This document shows positions 34,326 to 46,111 of a DNA stretch of 64,000 bases, one piece after another. Position numbers and translations under genes: made by a program. The stretch comes from Vanessa cardui (taxonomy: Eukaryota; Arthropoda; Insecta; Lepidoptera; Nymphalidae): the NCBI RefSeq assembly GCF_905220365.1, contig NC_061143.1:6634001-6698000 (forward strand), in the 5' to 3' direction. Every line of letters starts with the position of its first letter. Position 1 is the first letter of the stretch. The notes under the pieces are model-generated. The model was not told where the DNA came from, searched no databases, and saw only the letters and a program-made list of their open reading frames with translations.

Positions 34326-36749
34326 AATGTGCCATAGAGTTAAATCAGCTGTATCTTAACCGGATACTCATTTTGTTATAACATTTGAAATGTGTGTGAT
34401 ATAGAACGTGTATAAGTTTAACGTCACATATCCTATAGACACAATATTAAAATATATTGTTAGATAAATGTTTTTTTTTCTTTATACAAAACATACATAT
34501 GATAAAGTAAGTTTGATATGATATATTTCGTGCACAGATTAAAATTAAACTAAAGAAAGAGATGCATTCATATTAATATGACTTGTGCGTCGCGGATCCA
34601 GTAGTAAAAACTCTGTTATACAGTGATTATCATTTCTTGATATTGGTTTAATAATCTATATAGTAACTAAAACTTCTTTTACTTGCAAACGGTTTGAATT
34701 TGACTCCAGTAGAAAATCTATACGTACATTTAAAAAAACATAGTTTAAAAAATATAACAAATTGAAACAAAAATAAAAACAAAGACAAATCATTTGGGTA
34801 AAAGCATTGCATTCATTGTTTTTAATGATACATCAAATCAAACGCGTGCAACGCTGAGTCTACAAAAGCAAAAGTGGAAAATGTGTTTATTTATATAATT
34901 TTATCTTTACTCATAAATTCAGTAAAGAGACGTTAACTACAATTACAAATATATGCTAAAACAAGAGTTTTTATGGCATTCCTGAATGTACAGGAAGTTA
35001 AGTTGTTTGTTGTTAAGTTCACTGATCTATACCAGAAAAGCAATTTATTTGAGGTTTTTGTGCTACAAGTAGATAACCAAATTTAGAGAACAAATTCAAA
35101 ACTTGAAAATAATAATTAGACGCATTCAATTTTTGCGTAAAACTTAATTATAGCCAAACAAATTACGAAAGATTGTTAATGTCATAGTTGCATAGAGTCA
35201 AGTTCCGCTAAACCCATTCTCAGCGGTAGATGCTGAAACATATGCAAGATGAATGTCAAATTTCAAGTAGCTCTCTCGTTCCGGAGATCTGGTTATTTGC
35301 TGAACTTGCATATTACTTGAGCGAGTTATTCCATAAATAACCGAAACCAACTACTCTGAAACGAGCTGCTTGCTGTATATTTAGGCAAATTCAAGTTTAT
35401 TCTACTAAAAACTCAACTCTGAGTTCTAAAACGTAATATCTTCATAACTTCTTACTGCTTCTAAGTAATCCTTTTATACGCGACATAAGATGTTTGGCAT
35501 TTAAAATAGAACAGTTTTATAGTTTGTATAAGTGGAGTGGTTTTCGTATAATTTGTGGTAACTGTTTTATAGCTGCAGTAAATTAATATAGTTTCTTACA
35601 AAATCTTTATTTTATTCAGGATTTGTAAGCAAACTAAAGTAATTAAGTAGTCAGTTAAGTTCCGTGGGAGTGAATAGTCTCGCGTGAAGACAAATAGCTA
35701 TACCCGTTCGAAACATATCTACAATTATAGATAATAGAAAAATATTTTTATTCGGCAATATATATATCAAAATTGGATTAATCGGGTAGACTGTAAGAAC
35801 GAACGCTGTAAAGTGCTCGAAACGTCGGGATGTCCAAAATAATTAATATACGCGATTAAAATCCGTAATAACTAGTTTTATTTAAATGTGTAATAATCGC
35901 GAAAATTTAAGACAACATTATGGATTAATCGGGATATTCGATATTTAATCCATAAAATGAAATGACGTGAAGTTCAACAGGCAGCCATGTTAGACGTTTA
36001 CGGGTGCGTTCAATAAGTGTGTTCTAGATAAAAATTTCATGCAAAGGTGCGGTAAACTCAATGGAAACTTATCCGCACTAAATTGTGAAGTAATAATATA
36101 TTTTTTTTACATTACATACATCTAGATCGACCAAGTAATTATTAAATTATTCTAGAGAGAATAATAAAAGACTTGAGAATATAAAAGCGGGTCAATACTT
36201 GTGTATGTAATATACATACACATAAGAGTTGTACCGTTTTATTTGCTATTAATAAATAATAAAAAATATATAAATTTAATTATAGTAATTTTTTAGTTCA
36301 GTGCGTAGTCGTTTCCCCGTTGCAATCTCTTTTTGGAAATTCTTTGATTTCAACATCCAGGATTACATTGCCCTTAATAATCTTTAGTTCAACATAATAT
36401 TTAAACCACAGGTTAATTTTCCGCCAAAAAAATTGGAACGCTCGTTTCACTTTTAATCTATTTGTAGACATCAAATCTCCTAACCAAATATCATTTTAAG
36501 GCTCTCTCGACATAAGGCTTATTAAGGCTCCAACAATTCCCTTTCACTTTGGCACTGTCAATGAAGCAATTACTATGCTATAATGGAAGCCATAATTACT
36601 GAATGGCACAATCGATCATCGTTAATATTCAGCTGTGGATAACCGATAGATGAATGACATTGCTGTATTAACTATCCTTAGAGTAACGAGCTTTAGGTAA
36701 CATGTCGATATCTAACATAAATTAAAAAAAAAAAAACCAATAATACTCC
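34326..36749. other. AT-rich non-coding stretch; possible Penelope-like remnant
   Basis: At about 35780-35935 the motif 'GTGCTCGAAACGTCGGGATG' and following 'ATACGCGATTAAAATCCG' recall the 3' region of Penelope-like or other retroelements that end after 'CGAAACGTCGG'. This is a weak inference. I see nothing else. Confidence 0.35.
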
Positions 36750-36992
36750 TTATTATATTTGGACCAGACGAGGATGAGATGGGTTAATTATGGTAAGTGC
36801 CCACCATCGCCTATGGACGATTGTATTGTAAGAAATATTAGCCACTCCTTAGATAAGATGTACTGCCATTTGACAGGCTGTAGTTACACTAGCTCATTCA
36901 TCCCTTCAAGGCGGAACTCATTAATACCGTGTACTATTGTTTGGTGGTAGAATATCTGATAATCAGACGGGATGGCATAAAGTCCTAACTTG
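36750..36992 (-). repeat. Interspersed repeat family A, copy 6 (decayed)
   Basis: Recognisable by 'ATGGTAAGTGCCCACCATCG', 'TAGTTACACTAGCTCATTC' and 'GGTGGTAGAATATCTGATAA'. The right end is diverged. Confidence 0.65.
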
Positions 36993-38514
36993 TAGTCGAG
37001 TAAATGCACTCTATATATCATTTCAAGGCCAAAGTTATTTCATTATCTTCATACCACGTGCCGTTGGAGTCAGGAATACAATTTTACGTAACATGCGAAT
37101 TATTCTTTAATGGGTTGGATTTGATGCAACTTTATTTAGAAAGTAAATGGTATTTCGTAATCGGAGCTTAAGCAATATCTCCCAATGATATACAACGTGT
37201 GACGCGTTATTTATGTCCGTCCGTCTGTGTGTCTACCACATGGTCATCAATAACTCTAATACCAATCAATATTCTATATTGCTGTGTTTCAATTTTAAGG
37301 GTGAGAGAGTCTAGGGTGTACAGTCAGTTACTCTCTGCGAACATTTGAAAGACAAAGTTATGGTAGTAAAATACTATAATATACTATTTAAATGTAACAT
37401 CTATATAATCTTGAAGTTAAGTCTTTAATATTATGCTTAATTAATAATGTTTTTTACGAACGTTTAAAATTTATAAATCGACAACATTTTATTCGATAGG
37501 ATTTTTATTTTTATTTATTTAATCAGAATAGTAGTAACGGCCCCATTTTAAGGAATATTATTCTAATATTCTTATTTCGTTTTTACTAAAATAAAATTCC
37601 TCAGATATTTTTAACTTTATCATTTTATTTAATCATGATTTATCAGCGAGTGAGTTAATCGCGCCGTTATAAATAGTCCTAAATAAAATACAATTGCTTT
37701 CAATAATAATGGTTATTCTGTTATTAAATTGCTCATTATTATAATTAATTCAATATGAAATAATATTTATATAGAAAATTTGATGATTGCATGGAAATGT
37801 CAATAGTTATTTGAGGGTATGAGTATTACATTAACATTACAAACTTAATGAAAAACATTTATATGTAAATAATCTCATTCTATATCTTTATTGTAATCGT
37901 GAATATTGTCGTGGCGTTGAGAGCGTCGGGTTAAGGCTATAAATATGGAAATTACTACTTAATCGTGATCCCGCAATGGGTACATTCGTCAAATATATTC
38001 TGTATGATATGCGAATTTATTTATATGCCCTTAAAGAAAATTCTATTAACAAAACTGACAGATATGAACATTTTCAATATTTTATTGAATTTATGTAGAT
38101 ATTTTATTGAAGAGGTTACCAAAGAGGTGTTACTAACACGACTTGAATCTTTTAAAAAAAAGTCAAGACAAATCCCCTAGTGTTGCAGATGTCTTTGGTT
38201 GATGGTAATTACTTTCTATTAAATGAGCCTCCACGTTTGTCACCGATATCATTAAAAATTTAGGATACATTTTTCGTTGAATTCGTAAGCATTTTAGAAC
38301 CTCATAATCATTAATGGGTTGACTTTGTGCATCGCATGGGTTGCGATTGCCTTCATCGGTAATGTATTTTACTGCCAAACAATATCGGTTTATTGCTGCG
38401 TTATTTTAGTTTGCGTCAGTAAGCCAGAGCGAATATAACAATAGATAAAAAATTCTAAGTTCCCATGGCATACAATGACCAATATCCCTTACACTCCATA
38501 CTTATTATTTTAGA
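36993..38514. other. AT-rich non-coding stretch
   Basis: A fragment near 37280-37330 resembles family A in the opposite sense ('TTTAAGGGTGAGAGAG'). Open frames at 37965 and 38163 lack support. Confidence 0.4.
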
Positions 38515-38813
38515 CAGCAACGACAGCCTATAGATTCCCACTGTTGGGCTAAAGGCCTCCCCTCCCTTTGAGGAGAAGGTTTGGAACACATTCCACCACG
38601 CTATTCCAATGCGGGTTGGTGGAATACACATGTGGCAGAATTTCTATGAAATTTGTCACATGCAGGTTTCCTCACGATGTTTTCCTTCACCGCTGAGCAC
38701 GAGATGAATTATAAAGACAAATTAAGCACATGAATCAGCGGTGCTTGCCTGGATTTGAACCCGCAATCATCGGTTAAGATGCACGCGTTCTAACCACTGG
38801 GCCATCTCGACTC
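38515..38813 (-). repeat. tRNA-derived SINE (family T1)
   Basis: A well-preserved minus-strand copy. The tail has CAGCAACGACAGCC in plus sense, the body has 'CTGTTGGGCTAAAGGCCTCC', and the head has GGATTTGAACCCGCAATCATC and GGGCCATCTCGACTC. Confidence 0.85.
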
Positions 38814-40772
38814 ATGATTTTAGACGCTTTGTGTTGAATGACCTATATGTATTCCATTTGCAAAATAATGAAAAGATGAATTTTTATTGTGAACTCAAGT
38901 GCTTAATATTTGACGTATTAGACATTCAAGTTTTATAGTGCATGCAGCAATGCTCACAGTAAAATTGAAGTGAAAGTCCTCGCCGGAATTATGGTTGGAA
39001 TTTTGAAATTGACAGTCACTAGAAGTTTTAAGACGTGGGAAGGAGAAAAGAAGAATTTTCATTTTGAACACTAAAATAGTGAATGAAAGCCTAAATCCTG
39101 AGGGATTTGTGAGAGGAATGAAATATTTTACCGCGGATATAGCACGGTCCAACTAACCTAAAACACTCTAGAACAATAATGTTTTATAATTTAGGTTGCA
39201 ACTGAAATATAAAGAGATTTTTCTTATTTATTTAATTATATTTATGCATTAAAATAATAAATGAAACTATTGAATATTTTTTAGTAAGTAATTCAATGTT
39301 TCCTTTTATATTCATAATTACTAAAACCATATACAAAAATTTTAGTATGGATTTTCTTTGTTAGAATAGCATACGAAGCGTCTTATTGTTTATAAATATT
39401 ATACTACAAATATATCGGACGAAAGTGCGCACATTTTTGATCGTATATTGTTCTAAGTACGCACTTTGAGGGCCCTTAAGATTACAACGTCGGCAAGGTC
39501 AAGGTTCTTACTGTATAGCCATCAAGAAAAACCCCCTGACCCTTATCCTGAGGTGAACTGCTTTTATGCATCGAAGTATCAATAAGCCGAGAAAGCCCTT
39601 GACGTGTTCATGTGTTACAGGAAATAGGTCTCGGTCTGAGAGAGTTGCTGATTGCCAAATTTCGTCTACAGTTTATTAAAATGTTTGATTGTAAAGACGA
39701 AATTAGTGTTCAGCCAGAGCCTCATATGGGAATTTAAAACAAATTGTTGAGGGAAACTCACCTAAGCTCTACTGTATTTTTATATGCTTGATAATTCATC
39801 TCGAATTCGGCACTATTACCCACTTGAGTCAAATGATATTCAACTACACGTACTTGTATATTTGTACAAGACACCAGAGTGATTGATTTAGGTCGATTAG
39901 GTTGATTAGGTCTTTCTTCTTTATAAGAGAAGAGACCATTACCTAACCGTGGGACACCAAACTATTATTTTTTTCTCATTTTATTTTCCAGAAGATTGCA
40001 ATACTTAACGGCATACATAAATCCTGGTTAAATCTGTGTAATTATGTATACATGAGTATTAAATTAGTTATCATTCAAAACTTTGGTTATATTTTTTTTA
40101 TTAATCAACATAAAAAGCAATGGGGTAATCGGTACCATTCCATTCGAGAATTGTAAGTATTCTAAAGTTTAATAGGAAGTAGATTTCAATGATGCTGTAT
40201 TATTATTGTATTTTTAATAATCGTCGATATAATTTTTTGAAGATGCAACAAAAAAATATATATATATTCTTTGAAAGGAATTTATTTATTTATAAAGAAA
40301 AAGCAAATAAAAACAATTAAGTTTTTTGTTAGTTACTGACGTTCTTTAGCGTTATTAACAAACTCATTTTGGAAATAAGAGTAAGAAAAAGTATGACAGT
40401 GTATGACATGGAAATTATGTCATACATTTTTCTCATTTCTTTTATAATAATGTTCGAATTTCTATCGCTAGTGAAACAACATGCGCGCCATCAGTAACTG
40501 CAATTAAGTATTTTAGATTTTAAGGTTTTGGCATCTGTTCTCTATTTGAAAGTGGCTAATAATGAAGGTTTTATTTATTTACGTAGCTTAACCATTGATA
40601 GCGGTCAAGCAGTTTATATACAAGCGTTATACTCGTGGTTCATTCGACATATATTGTTCTTTGTGGTTCGTTCAACATATGTGGACGCGTCCTAAAATCT
40701 CTAAGTACTATCATATGGATCTTTAATCTATTCTTTCATAAAAAAATGCAAATATATTGTGATTTAATCGAC
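38814..40772. other. Non-coding stretch
   Basis: No gene or family is identified. A minus-strand segment near 39495-39545 has AG and GTAAGA at its edges and could mimic a tiny exon, but there is no supporting neighbour. Confidence 0.4.
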
Positions 40773-41038
40773 ATAGCCCATCGGATTAGTAAGCTGAAGT
40801 AGCAGTGGGCTGGTCATATTTGTCGTAGAACCACCCCGTTGGGGAAAATGTGTTCTAGAGTGGAGACCGCGTCTCGGCAAACGTAGTGTAGGACGTCCCC
40901 AGGCACGGTGGAGTAACGATTTACGCAAGGCGACAGGCAGGAGCTGGATGGGAGAAGCCGGAGAAAGACCACAGTGGCGTGCACTTGGAGAGGTTTATGT
41001 CCAGCAGTGGACAGGTACGGGCTGATGATGATGATGAA
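40773..41038 (+). mobile_element. RTE-clade LINE 3' end, 5'-truncated
   Basis: Plus-strand translation gives a decayed 'RISKLK-stop-QWAGHI' and, after a frame change, RPRLGKRSVGRPQARWSNDL, then SWMGEAGERPQWRALGEVY and VQQWTGTG, ending in repeated TGA at 41023-41038. This C-terminal signature and the (TGA)n 3' tail are typical of insect RTE LINEs. The 5' part, including the catalytic RT, is absent. Confidence 0.8.
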
Positions 41039-41085
41039 GTATAGCCTTAACTGTTATTGCTATTTAACTTTGGTTGCTAACTAAC

Positions 41086-41205
41086 GAATCAAACAAACAT
41101 TTATTCAAGTAGGTTCAAAGAAGCACTTTTTAAAATCAACATGCTAGCAAGTGAAGACCCTAGAAACTCAGCGGGTACTATTTTTCTCAAATGAAATACC
41201 TAATC
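41086..41205 (-). repeat. Interspersed repeat family B, decayed
   Basis: 'ATTTATTCAAGTAGGTTC', 'AAGCACTTTTTAAAATC' and 'AGAAACTCAGCGGGTACT' match the 7265 copy with gaps. It follows the RTE tail by about 50 bp. Confidence 0.5.
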
Positions 41206-42975
41206 ACCTATGTACATTTTTTTTGTTGTGCTGTTGTTTACTATAAGATTGAAATTTATCAAAAGGCAAAGTTAAAATTATCTGTTTCATTATGGAACGT
41301 ATAGTTTGAGCGAGCAAAGATGTATGGAGTTGATAAATATTTTAATGAAATAAAACAACAACTTTGGAAAAATATTTAATATAAATTTATACGACAACCC
41401 ATTTTATTAAAGATCTAATTACATTTCATATACACAATATCATTTATAACTAGCAAGAAATACTCGAGACAGTTTAACACAGAAGTATGTAGTTATATAT
41501 TATATGTATTACAACGTTGCATAGAAATATTATATACAATAATATCATGCGGGCCAGTAAAGAAAAGATTTATAATTATCGGAACGTACATTTAAGTAGA
41601 GACAGCAAAAACATATCATCATTATTATTTAAATTAAACATTCTATTTAACATATAATTAATTAAAATAATAATAAAAAGGGTATTTATGTAGTAAATTA
41701 TTTTTGTAGTGACTTTAGTATGTGCTTGTATTGGAATAAATTCAGTTACATTCATTTGTTATATTTTTCTAACCGTAGTTTATCAGTTAATTGAACACAG
41801 CCGATTTTTATATATATTTTCTTTATTGACTCGTGTTAAAACAGTCAGGCACACTGGTGTTGTTTATGCACTTATATCTTTATTATTGGAATGTGTATTG
41901 CAAATTGAACAGATTTACCGTTTTCAGATATAACTCCATGTAGTCAAAGATAATTGTTTATTATTATTGATCTTACTACCCTCCCTATCTCTTTCTTTAC
42001 GTAATTTATAAGAATTCCCCATGTCTGTCTTTACTGATGATTTATTAATAAATAATAAATTTTGATTTCGAATAAACTATTAATATTGTACATCTCTAAC
42101 ACTTATTTTTGAATTTGTAAGGAGAACAATTATATATTTGCAAACTTATCAAGACTTTTGTGAATGAAGATAAACGAAGAAAACTGAGTCATGTCATAAC
42201 ACCGTTTTTAATAAATACTCTTTGCTATTTTCATATAAATATTTAGAATTTGTTTTATACCCACATTAATTTTATAATAACAACATATAATATTTTGTGA
42301 CTGTAAATATAATTAACACATTTTTAAATAACATCTCATGTACTTCTGATTTTACGTTCTAAAGGAATCTGACTTAAACAAAGGCTCTTCTATAAAAGCA
42401 CAATAAAAATGCTTGGTCAAAGTTGGCATCGCAATTAATTTCGACTTTGCTTATGACAGACTTAATGATTTACTATTCTAGTCTACCTTATATTTTTCCA
42501 TTCATTCAGAATACGTTTCGGTGTTAAAAAACCATTTGTTTTATGAAGAACGCTTTTTTTAATGTGATGATTTATCATTCCTCTAAAAAATTTAATTTTA
42601 TGTTTTTATAATTAAATTCATTATTCATAAAATTACTAGTTTACACCTACAGTAAACCTCGTATATTTGGATGCCGTCAAGTGTTAGACAGTAGATACCC
42701 AACTACAATCCTGTAGCCCTGCCAATATGTATCTGAAATTTCATTATTATCAGTTTAATAGTTGGGATGTTAAAGTGTTAATACACTTATTAAAAACCTT
42801 ATTTTTCCATTTATGGAATTAATTTAAACATTCGGAAATAGAAGTAGTAGTAAAAAAGCCTTCAATAATTATTCATTACACATCACATCTCTTATTGCCA
42901 CCAAGAGTGATAAGAGGGCTGGTTTATTTTTAGCTCAGAGAATTATGTATATATAACTGGTGACAGGAGGGCTGG
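41206..42975. other. AT-rich non-coding stretch
   Basis: No recognisable element. The open frame 41709-41933 is hydrophobic by AT bias and has no start context or splice support. Confidence 0.4.
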
Positions 42976-43150
42976 TTTGTTTTTTGTCCAAAGGATCGGA
43001 ATTGCGATTCAACGGGGAAATGCTGCTAGCATTCTTGCCACCATTCAATGCGGTCAAGATTTATATAGTAACTAGTTTTAGTTCAGATTTGTACATATTT
43101 AAACATTTAATGTTATTAATTCTTATATAGTTAGGACGTATTAAATACAA
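42976..43150 (+). mobile_element. LINE C-terminus and 3' UTR, 5'-truncated
   Basis: From 42986 the frame reads VQRIGIAIQRGNAASILATI and then a stop at 43073-43075, followed by an AT-rich 3' stretch. The 'QRG-N-AAS-I' ending is shared with the more decayed fragment at 3765-3850, so this is a repeated LINE tail. The clade is not determined. Confidence 0.6.
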
Positions 43151-43613
43151 TAATAAACAGTATATTATTGATCTACATGGAGTTTTGGTAAACTATATCA
43201 GTAAATATAAATACAGTCCATTTATAATCTAATACATTTAGAATGATATAAAAACTATTTATTTGATACGTAGGGAAGAAAACAAGTTTTTACAATCAAA
43301 CCAATTACGTGTTTTTCTTACAAGCTTTTATTTTTACAAGATGGCCGTTTCAAGATGGCCATATATTTAATTACGTCTAATGAAATATCGTTCTCTAATA
43401 TTGATAATGATACAATTGAATAATTATTTTACTTACAATTAATTGTAAAAATATGATTTTAATATGAGGATCAAATAAAATTATAAAAATAATCTCTTTG
43501 TGTTGTATGGTTGTGTGTGGAAGTATTACGTAATCTGGAATCAAATTGATGAACAGAAATATTTCAATTTACATAAAAAAAGTTTGATTATCTAAGTGAT
43601 TTTTCTCTTTCAG

Positions 43614-43733
43614 TCAACAGTGCTTTGGCATTTGAAAGAGGAAGACGCAGCATTGTTAAACTTGTCACCACTTAAAAAATTAAAGGGAAAGTCATCCGAC
43701 TTATTCCAGCGCGATGCTCCAGTGTATCATTGA
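43614..43733 (+). CDS. Terminal coding exon of an unidentified host gene
   Basis: A pyrimidine-rich tract and AG acceptor (GATTTTTCTCTTTCAG, ending 43613) precede 39 codons that begin STVLWHLKEEDAALLNLSPL and end FQRDAPVYH with TGA at 43731-43733. The segment is mixed in composition, rich in charged residues, and less AT-rich than its surroundings, as expected for protein-coding exon. A poly(A) signal AATAAA follows at 43760-43765. The exon is read in phase 0. A second phase is open for only about 20 codons. I do not recognise the protein; upstream exons are presumably separated by long introns and I could not find them. It converges tail to tail with the minus-strand receptor gene, whose stop is 325 bp away. 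Confidence 0.6.
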   Translation, partial: STVLWHLKEEDAALLNLSPLKKLKGKSSDLFQRDAPVYH

Positions 43734-43759
43734 CCAAAATAATTTATTTAAAATTATAT

Positions 43760-43765
43760 AATAAA
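43760..43765 (+). terminator. Poly(A) signal AATAAA for the plus-strand gene
   Basis: Canonical hexamer 27 bp after the stop codon of the 43614-43733 exon. AATAAA occurs often by chance in AT-rich DNA, so only its position adds weight. Confidence 0.4.
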
Positions 43766-44058
43766 TTAATATTAATAATAACATTATAAATTAGTTTTAG
43801 TATATATTCAATATTTTATAAACACTTATAATATCTATGAGTATTGGATTGAAACGAATCTATATTTACAATAATATGAAGCGTTTTTTATTCCCTTATC
43901 ATTTTTATTTACAATATCAAAACCACATGAAGCATAAATGCGTGGATTTATTTTATTTATACTAATATTTACACAGCTAGTAAATCACAGCTCCTGATTG
44001 AATTTTTGTTTTCACAATGTGAAAGTCATGACTAGACACATACTAATCTAAACTAAAT

Positions 44059-44442
44059 CTAAGTAGAGATCACGTCAGCTTTGGTTTGGTAGGTTACACG
44101 CTTCTTGCTTATATTACGTTTTATCGATGGATTTCTGGATTCACTGTCTAAGCTTATTTCACTAACAGACTCAGAGTCCGGGCAATAGGACGTGTCGGGG
44201 CATAGGTGACGTTCGAGGCATTTGATCGGTTCGTCGAACGTATTCGTCTGTTCTATAGTCCTCATGGGGTAGTCGTTTGAATGTGTGTCGCCGTCTCTCC
44301 TGCCCGCACGCAGGGCACGGCGGTCGCGACATCAAGAGCATCGCGCGCGAGGCGGCCGACACGTGCCCGCGCGCGCTTGATGTCACAAGCGGCACATCTC
44401 GTGCTGCGTCACCGACGAATACATCATAGTTGTCACTGGGTA
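44059..44442 (-). CDS. Terminal exon(s) of a class A GPCR-like gene (C-terminal tail)
   Basis: This is the likely last coding part of the gene whose previous exon is 46027-46111. The acceptor TGTAAATTGCAG ends at 44443. In the phase left by that exon (0) it reads YPVTTMMYSSVTQHEMCRL and meets TGA at 44385-44383. Further along the same frame, from 44299, it reads on through DGDTHSNDYPMRTIEQ, CLERHLCPDTSYCPDSES and an acidic, serine-rich, then basic tail to TAG at 44061-44059. Between them lies an 87-bp GC-rich piece (44386-44300) bounded by GT and AG; removing it keeps the frame. The gene therefore may end at EMCRL or, if the piece is spliced out, about 80 residues later. The minus-strand gene converges on the plus-strand exon at 43614-43733. 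Confidence 0.55.
44300..44386 (-). other. GC-rich, frame-preserving possible intron (87 bp)
   Basis: It begins GTGACATC and ends GCGGGCAG on the minus strand, is 29 codons long, and holds two in-frame UGA codons. Its GC content is far above the window's. The donor is weak and there is little pyrimidine tract, so splicing is not certain. Confidence 0.4.
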
Positions 44443-45525
44443 CTGCAATTTACACAACACACACACTAAAATTATATACACCTAATTTCACTAATACTTC
44501 TTCGTCAATTCGTATAAATATAAAACAAAGTACAACTGTTTACGATATACATATATCCAACGTAAAATAATAGTGGACTCAAAACGACACATTATACACA
44601 AAAATAATTTAGGGCATAAGTAAAACATTTCGACACAAAAGACGTACACGTTTGTGCGGCGAGTGCAAATAACACGAAAATTGGGTTATAAAGTTTTTGC
44701 AAGCAGAGAATCGTTTTGTTGCTTAGATTATTTCATGCAAGAGACGAAACGTGTAAACGTACAGGTGTTTCAAAGTGGAAATAAATGTTGCAACGATTTA
44801 GGAAATCGCAAATAGAGTAAGAGAAAGGATTTTCAAGAAATTTCAACAAATACATGCATTTCGGGACAGAATCGTTTGAAAAATATTAGGTTAATTGGTG
44901 ATTTTGTTAGGAAAGCGATGATCACATTGGTAACGACAGAATTGGACGTGGAACACAAATACAGCGCATATAACATGCCAAATAAGGCGAAGTGTTAAAG
45001 TGCAACAGTTTGTTACATAATCGAACGTACCTCTAGCTTTTAAATTGATTGAAGATATCAAATCTTGCAAGCATGATGCAACCCTAAGCCTATCGTGATT
45101 ATTTATAGGAAGTATAAAACTGTTACGAAGATGTATTCAGAGAAGGCACTTGGAGTGAGAGATATAATGAGGGCGCGAATTAAACTGAGCCGCTAAATAT
45201 AAGTTTGTTCGCAGGAGTTTTGTCGAATAGCTTGAAGTTCGCCGGTGGAGTAATAACGGCGAGTCGTACGCCACTGAAAGGAAAATCATTTATAAACCAG
45301 AGATAAATATCACTATTCGTAAATATCATTCCGATTACGGTTTTCGTAATCAAAAAACTTTCTTTCTAAAATCAAAACTATAGCAAATATATTCGTAATA
45401 AAAATATTTATTTGTGCACATTTTGCTTTTTGTACATGTGTGGGTGTAAGTTGTACATTACGATGTGTTGACATTTTAAGTTGTTATTTTTTACACTATT
45501 TTGATGATTTGTTTATATGTTTATG
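44443..45525 (-). other. Intron of the GPCR-like gene
   Basis: Non-coding AT-rich sequence between the 46027-46111 exon and the terminal exon, apart from the MITE that follows at 45539. No exon-like segment is seen. Confidence 0.5.
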
Positions 45526-45538
45526 CAAAGATTTAAAT

Positions 45539-45861
45539 CGTTAGATGCGCCCCTGCCATAGTATAACCGCTATAAAATGTGTCAATCCTCAAATGAGTGA
45601 GCTCACTCATTCGCTATCAGTGTTCATTTATATGCAGTGACAGTCAGACGTCATCCATCGTAATTATTGCGCTAATTATAATCAAAAATTACAATAAACA
45701 ATCTTTTATTAATAAAAAGTTTTACATTTTACAATTTGATGAATTTGTTGACCGTACTTCGCACGCATTCGTGTGAGTGCGTAAGCCATCGTAAGCGACT
45801 TGTCAACACACGCATTGTAAAAATTATTCCACAGTTTTGCAATGTGAGGGCGCATCTAACG
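45539..45861. mobile_element. MITE with long inverted ends
   Basis: The ends CGTTAGATGCGCCC and, inverted, GGGCGCATCTAACG are exact. Outside them ATTTAAAT occurs on both sides (45531-45538 and 45862-45869), an apparent 8-bp target duplication as in hAT elements. The identity continues outward as an inverted CAAAG/CTTTG, so an alternative reading is a 27-bp terminal inverted repeat from 45526 to 45874. A perfect 20-bp palindrome AATGAGTGAGCTCACTCATT sits inside at 45592-45611. It has no coding capacity. It lies in the receptor intron. Confidence 0.85.
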
Positions 45862-46026
45862 ATTTAAATCTTTGTGTTTATGCAATTATCTTCATAACAA
45901 ATGAAATGTATGCTATATATCATATCTGATGAGGTCCCTTAAAATGAACGCACACATGAGCTTTTGTACGTTAAAATGTTCTAATGCAATGTAGACTATA
46001 TAACTTTACAATTTGTTTAATAATAC

Positions 46027-46111
46027 CTGAGATTGTTTGAAGCGAAGCTGTGGTTGATATTTTCTTCGCAATTTTCTGGGGCAGCAGACACAGAGTATTC
46101 TCAAAAATGCC
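46027..46111 (-). CDS. Class A GPCR-like exon: helix 8 and proximal C-tail
   Basis: An 85-bp exon with strong splice sites: acceptor TTTTATTGTTGCAG before 46111 and donor TCTCAG|GTATTA after 46027. One base completes an upstream codon, then 28 codons read AFLRILCVCCPRKLRRKYQ followed by PQLRFKQSQ. The pattern (FR)x-AFxRIL-C-x-CC-basic is the amphipathic helix 8 with palmitoylation cysteines that follows transmembrane helix 7 in amine-type receptors of the plasma membrane. That class identity is inference from a short motif. The transmembrane exons should lie upstream on the minus strand (higher coordinates), but I found none in the window; they may be beyond it or missed. An alpha1-adrenergic-like octopamine receptor is one candidate by eye, unverified. 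The exon ends in phase 0, matching the acceptor at 44443. Confidence 0.62.

Noticed and set aside
39487..39545. Tiny minus-strand exon with CAG acceptor and ACA|GTAAGA donor
   Set aside because: About 46 bp, poor pyrimidine tract, no neighbouring exon and no recognisable peptide; chance is likely.
44171..44395. Alternative minus-strand frame through the GC-rich stretch (MPLVTSSARGHVS...)
   Set aside because: It is open but out of phase with the donor at 46027 and arginine/alanine-rich as expected from GC-rich DNA. It is kept only as an ambiguity in the terminal-exon finding.
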